From Bacteroidota bacterium (GTDB taxonomy: Bacteria > Bacteroidota > Bacteroidia > Bacteroidales > B39-G9): DNA of 11,285 nt. Numbering within the stretch: position 1 is the stretch's first letter; the number at the start of each line of letters is the position of its first letter. The stretch lies in assembly GCA_003648455.1 (NCBI GenBank), contig QMPG01000070.1, forward strand, positions 1-11,285, in the 5' to 3' direction. The notes below the pieces were generated by a model. The model was given only the letters and a program-made list of their open reading frames with translations. It did no database searches and was not told the origin of the DNA. Made by a program: the position numbers and the translations under genes. Positions 6,795 to 11,285 of the stretch are shown piece after piece.

Positions 6795-8039
6795 TTATTT
6801 TTCTATTTTAGAGATTTTCCCATTTTTGAAATTTAAAATTACAGATTCTGGAAAAATATTTTTAATTTCTGAATGAAATTTTTTAATTTTTTTAAGATTT
6901 GTTTTATTTCCAACAGTATAAATATAAATTCCATTGTTTATTGTTTCTTCAACTTTTTTTAAACCTTTAAAGTTATCAGGAGTAAGTGGAATAGGTTGAT
7001 TTGAAGATTTTAATTGAATTTTGTAAATATTCTGTTCATGCTTATTTTTATTAGCTTTTTCATTATCAATTACATTAACGCTTTTCCCAAAGTCAAATAA
7101 TGAATAATGCACATATCTTTTTGGATTAATTCTAAGATCCTCTACAAAACGATTGAGATTATAAGAAGCATCTTCTAAATGATTATATAAGGTATCGTTG
7201 TTTATTAACATTCCCATTGTACCTTCACCTTTATTAATTTTTTCAACAATAACATTAATCTCAGATAAAGCTTTATCAGCATTTGTTATTGTTGATGCTA
7301 TTTCTGATTGCAATATTGTATCGCTAATAGAAGAGAAGTTATTAATAATTTTGGTAATTTGTTCATTGTTGTCTTTTAGGTTTTGAGATATTGATTCAAC
7401 ATTGGAAAAAATTCTTTCTAATTTTCCTTTTTCCGATGTAACCAGAGTGTCTAATGTGCTTGACGAATGTTCCAGATTGTATACAGCAGATTTAATACTT
7501 GCAAAACTTTTATTAAGGTTCTCTCTTGTTTTTTCATTAAAAACATATTTTACAACCTCTATGGCTTTTTCCATTTCTTGCATTAAATCTTCTGCTTTCT
7601 TTTTCAATGGAAGCATTTGCACACTTACTTGTTCTGTTATGCTACCCTCAATATCAGCTAACAATGTATCACCAACTATATGATGTTCTTTTGTTTTTCC
7701 AATAATTAATTTTATCTCTTTTGTGCCCATCAAATCAGAACTAAATATTCTTGCTGTAGTTTTTTTTGGCAAATTAAATTTATTCGATAAAACTAATTTA
7801 ACAAGCAAACGCCCCGAATTGTCAGGAAGAAAATTTATTTCTTTTACTTGTCCTATTTTATATCCATTTATTGATACAGGATTTGACACTTTTAAACCAT
7901 CAATTCTGTCATAAACTACAAAGTAGTAATTTTCTTCAATAAAAAAATTTTTCCCTTTTAAAAAATTAATCCCCCAAATTAATATTAATGATGAGATAAC
8001 AACGATAAACCCAATTTTTGTATGTTCTGATATTTTCAA
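6795..8039 (-). CDS. MCE/MlaD family protein with C-terminal SPOR-like domain
   Basis: A 414-residue inner-membrane-anchored substrate-binding component of an Mla-type phospholipid transport system. One membrane helix lies at about 9-27, the MCE domain at about 36-115 (DGLKVSNPVSINGYKIGQV), a long helical or coiled-coil stretch at about 140-300, and the Bacteroidetes-type motif GEGTMGMLINNDTLY...NPKRYVHYSLF near 271-315. Residues about 338-410 form an extra SPOR-like domain closely resembling the tail of the upstream amidase. The start codon is TTG at 8039; a stop lies 33 bases upstream in frame and the resulting N-terminus (MKISEHTKIGFIVV) fits the family. It follows the amidase by 33 bases, so it is in the same operon. 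The Mla ATPase and permease (MlaF, MlaE) are not in this window. Confidence 0.9.
   Translation of the reverse strand: MKISEHTKIGFIVVISSLILIWGINFLKGKNFFIEENYYFVVYDRIDGLKVSNPVSINGYKIGQVKEINFLPDNSGRLLVKLVLSNKFNLPKKTTARIFSSDLMGTKEIKLIIGKTKEHHIVGDTLLADIEGSITEQVSVQMLPLKKKAEDLMQEMEKAIEVVKYVFNEKTRENLNKSFASIKSAVYNLEHSSSTLDTLVTSEKGKLERIFSNVESISQNLKDNNEQITKIINNFSSISDTILQSEIASTITNADKALSEINVIVEKINKGEGTMGMLINNDTLYNHLEDASYNLNRFVEDLRINPKRYVHYSLFDFGKSVNVIDNEKANKNKHEQNIYKIQLKSSNQPIPLTPDNFKGLKKVEETINNGIYIYTVGNKTNLKKIKKFHSEIKNIFPESVILNFKNGKISKIEK
6810..7028 (-). other. SPOR-like domain of the MlaD protein
   Basis: Residues about 338-410 of the MlaD protein carry YKIQLKSS...IPL..D.FKG.K.VEE...Y.YTVG...IKK...IK..FP..I..FKNGK. 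About 34 of 70 positions are identical, by hand alignment, to the amidase tail at 8097-8321. Peptidoglycan binding is inferred from the SPOR family. Confidence 0.75.
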
Positions 8040-8072
8040 AATATATTTTTTTAGTTTGTTAAATATAATTTA

Positions 8073-9167
8073 TTATTTCTTAATTGCCTCACTAATTGGA
8101 ATTTTTTTTCCATTTTTGAAAGCTACAATAAAGGCTCCGGGGAAATGTTGTTTAATAGATTTTTGCATTTTTTTTATGCTATTAAAATCAGAGTCACAAC
8201 CCACGGTATATTTATAAGAAGTTGGTGAAGCCTTGTATTCTTCAACATTTTTACACCCTTTGAAATGATCCGAATCTAAAGGAATTTGTTTTGATGAAGA
8301 AGATACTTGTATTTTGAAAAAAATTTTATCTTTCAAAGTATCTTTTTTATTATTGTTATAAAAACTTGTAGTTTCTGCAACTGTTTTATTCTTAATTGAT
8401 TTAATATATTCTTTAAGTGCATTGTAAATACACAAAGCCATATCATCTTCTCCTTGCTTAGAAAGCAGATAATCTTCTTCTTTTTTGTTTGAGATAAATC
8501 CTGTTTCAATTAAAACACTTGGCATAGTTGTATTCCAAAGAACCAAAAAGCCGGCTTGTTTAACCCCTCTGTCTTTTCTTTTTGCCGAATTTTTAATTTC
8601 GCCTTGAACAAAAGAGGCAAGTGACAGGCTTTGTTCTAAATAAGCATTTTGCATTAGTGAGAAAATAATATATGACTCTGATGATTTGGGATCGTATCCT
8701 TCATATTTTTTTGAATAATCTTCCTCAAAAACAATTACTGAGTTTTCTCTTTTTGCAACATTAAGATTTTCTTGTGTTTTATGTAATCCCATTACATAAG
8801 TCTCTGCTCCAAAAGGTTTTGTTTTTTTATTTGAGTTTGCATGTATTGAGATAAAAAGATCGGCTTTATTCTTATTTGCTATTTCTGCCCGTTTATTTAA
8901 TTCAACAAATACATCGGTTTTACGAGTATAAATTACTTTTACGTCTTTAAGATTTTCTTCAATTAATTTACCTAATTTTAAAGAAATTGCCAATACAATA
9001 TTTTTTTCTTGTCCTCTTCGTCCAATTGCACCGGAGTCTTTTCCACCATGCCCCGGATCTATAACGATAATCATTTGTTTATTATCTGACTGCGCAAAAA
9101 TATTTGTATTAATATTAAACAGAATGATTAATATAATTAAAAAAATTGAGTTAATATTTTTATACAT
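8073..9167 (-). CDS. N-acetylmuramoyl-L-alanine amidase (Amidase_3) with SPOR-like tail
   Basis: A 364-residue periplasmic zinc amidase that cleaves the bond between N-acetylmuramic acid and the stem peptide, acting in cell separation and wall turnover. A signal peptide spans about 1-25 (cut after IFA). The Amidase_3 fold covers about 32-255, with zinc ligands in IDPGHGG (His40), GQEKN (Glu54) and SIHAN (His109), and the catalytic Glu221 in VLIETGFISN. An insert at about 125-195 is typical of Bacteroidetes members. The C-terminal 283-357 region is SPOR-like (FFKIQVSSS...FKNGKKI). The ATG at 9167 gives the signal peptide. It heads an operon with mlaD and is divergent from lptD. A TAnnTTTG element lies about 45 bases upstream. 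Confidence 0.95.
   Translation of the reverse strand: MYKNINSIFLIILIILFNINTNIFAQSDNKQMIIVIDPGHGGKDSGAIGRRGQEKNIVLAISLKLGKLIEENLKDVKVIYTRKTDVFVELNKRAEIANKNKADLFISIHANSNKKTKPFGAETYVMGLHKTQENLNVAKRENSVIVFEEDYSKKYEGYDPKSSESYIIFSLMQNAYLEQSLSLASFVQGEIKNSAKRKDRGVKQAGFLVLWNTTMPSVLIETGFISNKKEEDYLLSKQGEDDMALCIYNALKEYIKSIKNKTVAETTSFYNNNKKDTLKDKIFFKIQVSSSSKQIPLDSDHFKGCKNVEEYKASPTSYKYTVGCDSDFNSIKKMQKSIKQHFPGAFIVAFKNGKKIPISEAIKK
8097..8321 (-). other. SPOR-like domain of the amidase
   Basis: Residues about 283-357 of the amidase form the SPOR-like tail (KIQVSSSS, IPLDSDHFKG, YKYTVG, FPGAFIVAFKNGK). SPOR-type domains bind denuded glycan strands at division sites in other bacteria; here that role is inferred. 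The same domain ends the next gene in the operon. Confidence 0.75.
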
Positions 9168-9190
9168 GATGTTTCTAAAAAAAATTTAAT

Positions 9191-9198
9191 TAATTTTG
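9191..9198 (+). promoter_or_regulatory. Bacteroidetes -7 promoter element for lptD
   Basis: TAATTTTG is a perfect TAnnTTTG match on the plus strand. Transcription would begin near 9204, about 28 bases before the TTG start chosen for lptD at 9232, and downstream of the alternative TTG at 9196, which would therefore not be in the mRNA. No clear -33 TTTG is seen. Confidence 0.45.
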
Positions 9199-9212
9199 AG
9201 GCAAATTTTACA

Positions 9213-9220
9213 CAAAAATA
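9213..9220 (-). promoter_or_regulatory. Bacteroidetes -7 promoter element for the amidase-mlaD operon
   Basis: Read on the minus strand the bases are TATTTTTG, a perfect TAnnTTTG match. Transcription would start near 9207, giving a leader of about 40 bases before the amidase ATG at 9167. It lies 14 bases from the plus-strand element for lptD, so the two promoters face away from each other and overlap. Confidence 0.45.
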
Positions 9221-9231
9221 ATATTTTTAAG

Positions 9232-11285
9232 TTGCTAATAAAATTTCTACAAAAGGTTTTTGTTTTTGTATTACTATTCTGTGTGTTTTTTCAAAATTAT
9301 GCACAAAATATTGATTCTATAAACGATACAATAAAAACTGAGCAAGATTCTATAATACGAAAAAAGAAAAAAGAACCAAGAATTGATGATTTAATAGACT
9401 ACTCTGCTTCAGATTCAATTATTTTCTTGAGATCTGCAAATAAACTTTATTTATATAAAAATGCTCAAATTTCATATAAAGACGTCGAATTAAAAGCCGA
9501 TTACATAGAGTTGGATTTGGAAAAAAATGAAGTTTATGCCACAGGAATTCTCGACAGCCTTAAAAAAATTATTGGCAAACCAATATTCAAACAAGGTTCT
9601 GAAGAATTTGAATCCGAAAAGATTATTTATAATTTCAAAACAGAGAAAGGTCTTATTAAAGGTGTATTTTCTAAACAATCTGGTGGGTATTTGCATAGCG
9701 AGACAACAAAAAAGTTGCCAACTAATGAAATTTGTGTAAAAAATGGAAAATATACTACCTGCAATTTAGAACATCCTCACTTCTATATTGCTTTAACAAA
9801 AGCAAAAGTAATTCCTGATGATAAGATTGTTTCCGGTCCTGCTTATTTAGTAATTGAAGATATACCCTTATATGTTGTTGGCATACCCTTTGGTTTTTTT
9901 CCAAACACAAAAAGTCGCAAATCAGGTGTTTTAATACCTACTTATGGAGAAGAAAAGCGTCGTGGTTTTTATTTGAGAAATGGTGGCTGGTATTTTGGCA
10001 TTAGTGATTATTTTGATTTATCTATTAGAGGCGATATATATTCAAAAGGAACTTGGCAGGCAAATGTAAGATCCAGATATAAAAAAAGATATAAATTTTC
10101 AGGTAATGTTGATGTTAGTTACAGTGATTTGGTTGTTAGTGAACCAGGATTGTCTGATTATATGAAAACCAAGCAGTATAAAGTTTTATGGAGGCATTCG
10201 CAAGATCCAAAAGCAAGCCCAAACAGCAATTTTTCTGCTAATGTAAATTTAGGTTCTTCTTCCTATGACAAATACAGTTCTAATAATAATGCAGCATATT
10301 TAAAAAACACAACTCAATCAAGTGTTCATTACGACAAAACATTTCCGGGAACTCCTTTTAATTTTTCAGCCAACTTTAACCATTCTCAGAATAGCATTGA
10401 CAGTATTGTAAACCTTACTTTGCCTGAGATGACATTTAATATGAAAAGAATATTCCCGTTTAAGGTTAAAAATAATGCAGGTAAAACCAAGTGGTTTGAA
10501 AAAATTGGAATTAGTTATTCTTCTAATTTGAAAAATACTGTTTCTGTTAAAGATACAAGCTTGTTTTCTCATAAAACTCTTGATGAATTTAAATATGGAA
10601 TTGTTCACAAAGTACCTGTAAGTACTTCGTTCAAATTACTAAAATATTTCACGGTTTCTCCTTCTCTAAATTACACAGAGCGCTGGTATTTCACTTATCT
10701 TAATAAATATATTAATGAAGCAGACACCACTTTAGTAACAGACACTTTAAATGGTTTTAACAGGGTTTTTGATTACAGTTACAATGCAGCACTTAATACA
10801 CAAATTTATGGGATGTATCAGTTTAAAAAATCATTTGTTAAGGCTATTCGACATAGAATAACACCATCTGTTACACTTAGTTACCGACCTGATTTCAGCA
10901 ATGAAAAATGGGGCTATTATAAAAAGGATCCTTTAGATTCAACAAAAACATATTCAGTTTATTCCAATGGTATATATTCTGCACCAGGTTCAGGTAAGTC
11001 TGGTTTAGTAAATTTCAATGTTGCAAATAATATTGAAATGAAAATAAAATCGAAAAAAGATACTGTTACCGGAACAAAGAAAATTGTTCTAATTGAAAAC
11101 TTAAGTTTTTCAACATCCTATAATATGTTGGCAGATTCTTTAAGATGGTCAAAAATACGTATTAGCGGTCGCACAAAACTGTTTAAGAGACTTGATATTA
11201 ACTATAGTGCAAATCTTGATCCATATATACTTAAATCAGATTCAACAGGCAATATGGTGAACTACAACAGGTTTGAATGGACTGA
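9232..11285 (+). CDS. lptD: LPS assembly outer-membrane protein LptD, 3' end missing
   Basis: The frame is open for 684 codons to the right edge; Bacteroidetes LptD proteins are usually around 850-900 residues, so roughly 200 are missing. LptD is the beta-barrel that inserts lipopolysaccharide in the outer membrane. No ATG precedes the signal peptide, so I chose TTG at 9232 (cut after NYA, residue 24); TTG at 9196 is an alternative. Residues about 64-165 form the OstA/LptA-like jellyroll (SYKDVELKADYIELD, VYATG). The conserved cysteines Cys168 and Cys177 (YTTC..EHPHFYI) precede the LptD core: IVSGPAYLV, PLYVVGIPFGFFP (ending at 224), SGVLIPTYGEE, RRGFYLRNGGWYFGISDYFDL and SIRGDIY. Alternating polar and aromatic beta strands follow. 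It is divergent from the amidase operon. Confidence 0.92.
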   Translation, partial: MLIKFLQKVFVFVLLFCVFFQNYAQNIDSINDTIKTEQDSIIRKKKKEPRIDDLIDYSASDSIIFLRSANKLYLYKNAQISYKDVELKADYIELDLEKNEVYATGILDSLKKIIGKPIFKQGSEEFESEKIIYNFKTEKGLIKGVFSKQSGGYLHSETTKKLPTNEICVKNGKYTTCNLEHPHFYIALTKAKVIPDDKIVSGPAYLVIEDIPLYVVGIPFGFFPNTKSRKSGVLIPTYGEEKRRGFYLRNGGWYFGISDYFDLSIRGDIYSKGTWQANVRSRYKKRYKFSGNVDVSYSDLVVSEPGLSDYMKTKQYKVLWRHSQDPKASPNSNFSANVNLGSSSYDKYSSNNNAAYLKNTTQSSVHYDKTFPGTPFNFSANFNHSQNSIDSIVNLTLPEMTFNMKRIFPFKVKNNAGKTKWFEKIGISYSSNLKNTVSVKDTSLFSHKTLDEFKYGIVHKVPVSTSFKLLKYFTVSPSLNYTERWYFTYLNKYINEADTTLVTDTLNGFNRVFDYSYNAALNTQIYGMYQFKKSFVKAIRHRITPSVTLSYRPDFSNEKWGYYKKDPLDSTKTYSVYSNGIYSAPGSGKSGLVNFNVANNIEMKIKSKKDTVTGTKKIVLIENLSFSTSYNMLADSLRWSKIRISGRTKLFKRLDINYSANLDPYILKSDSTGNMVNYNRFEWT

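Noticed and set aside
7198..7914. Three plus-strand frames inside the mlaD gene (7198-7386, 7402-7683, 7723-7914)
   Set aside because: All are antisense to a complete MCE protein with conserved motifs; none has recognisable features.
9490..9739. Overlapping minus- and plus-strand frames (9490-9696 and 9527-9739) within lptD
   Set aside because: They overlap the OstA-like domain of lptD, whose own frame shows conserved motifs throughout.
10366..10608. Minus-strand frame of 80 codons
   Set aside because: It is antisense to the beta-barrel region of lptD with no supporting motif or promoter.

Overview
The window reads as chromosomal DNA from a low-GC member of the Bacteroidetes, most likely a Bacteroidales-like or related marine or anaerobic lineage. 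Evidence: very A+T-rich composition (roughly 28% G+C by eye), Bacteroidetes-type envelope proteins (an amidase with a SPOR-like tail, a Bacteroidetes-type MlaD, a two-cysteine LptD N-terminus), almost no Shine-Dalgarno sequences, and several TAnnTTTG promoter -7 elements, the form used by the Bacteroidetes primary sigma factor. The lineage is inferred from these traits, not from a search.

Layout. Six genes lie on the minus strand and one on the plus strand. From left to right: a G+C-richer edge of about 90 bases, possibly a repeat; a DUF212/YuiD-type divergent PAP2 membrane protein (91-552); a 522-base gap without an intact gene but with short, broken reading frames and hairpins (553-1074); an SLC13-type permease with two TrkA-C-like domains (1075-2850); a secreted protein with four LysM repeats fused to a periplasmic-binding-protein fold (2852-4918), one base upstream of the permease and so probably in one operon with it; dnaA (5123-6547); an MCE/MlaD lipid-transport protein (6795-8039); an N-acetylmuramoyl-L-alanine amidase (8073-9167); and, divergently on the plus strand, lptD (9232 to the right edge, incomplete).

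How they fit. Most of the window serves the cell envelope: LptD inserts lipopolysaccharide in the outer membrane, the amidase trims peptidoglycan, MlaD handles phospholipid transport, and the LysM-PBP1 protein probably binds peptidoglycan. lptD and the amidase-mlaD operon are divergent, share a 64-base promoter region, and each side has a perfect TAnnTTTG element, so outer-membrane and wall functions could be co-regulated there. The amidase and MlaD also end in clearly homologous SPOR-like domains (about 34 of 70 residues identical by hand alignment), the most interesting protein-level observation here. dnaA sits alone between two intergenic gaps with no DnaA-box cores, so this is probably not oriC.

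No mobile element, CRISPR array, tRNA or rRNA was recognised. Apart from the shared SPOR-like tails, the LysM-PBP1 fusion, the left edge and the 553-1074 gap, the region looks like ordinary conserved housekeeping and envelope DNA.
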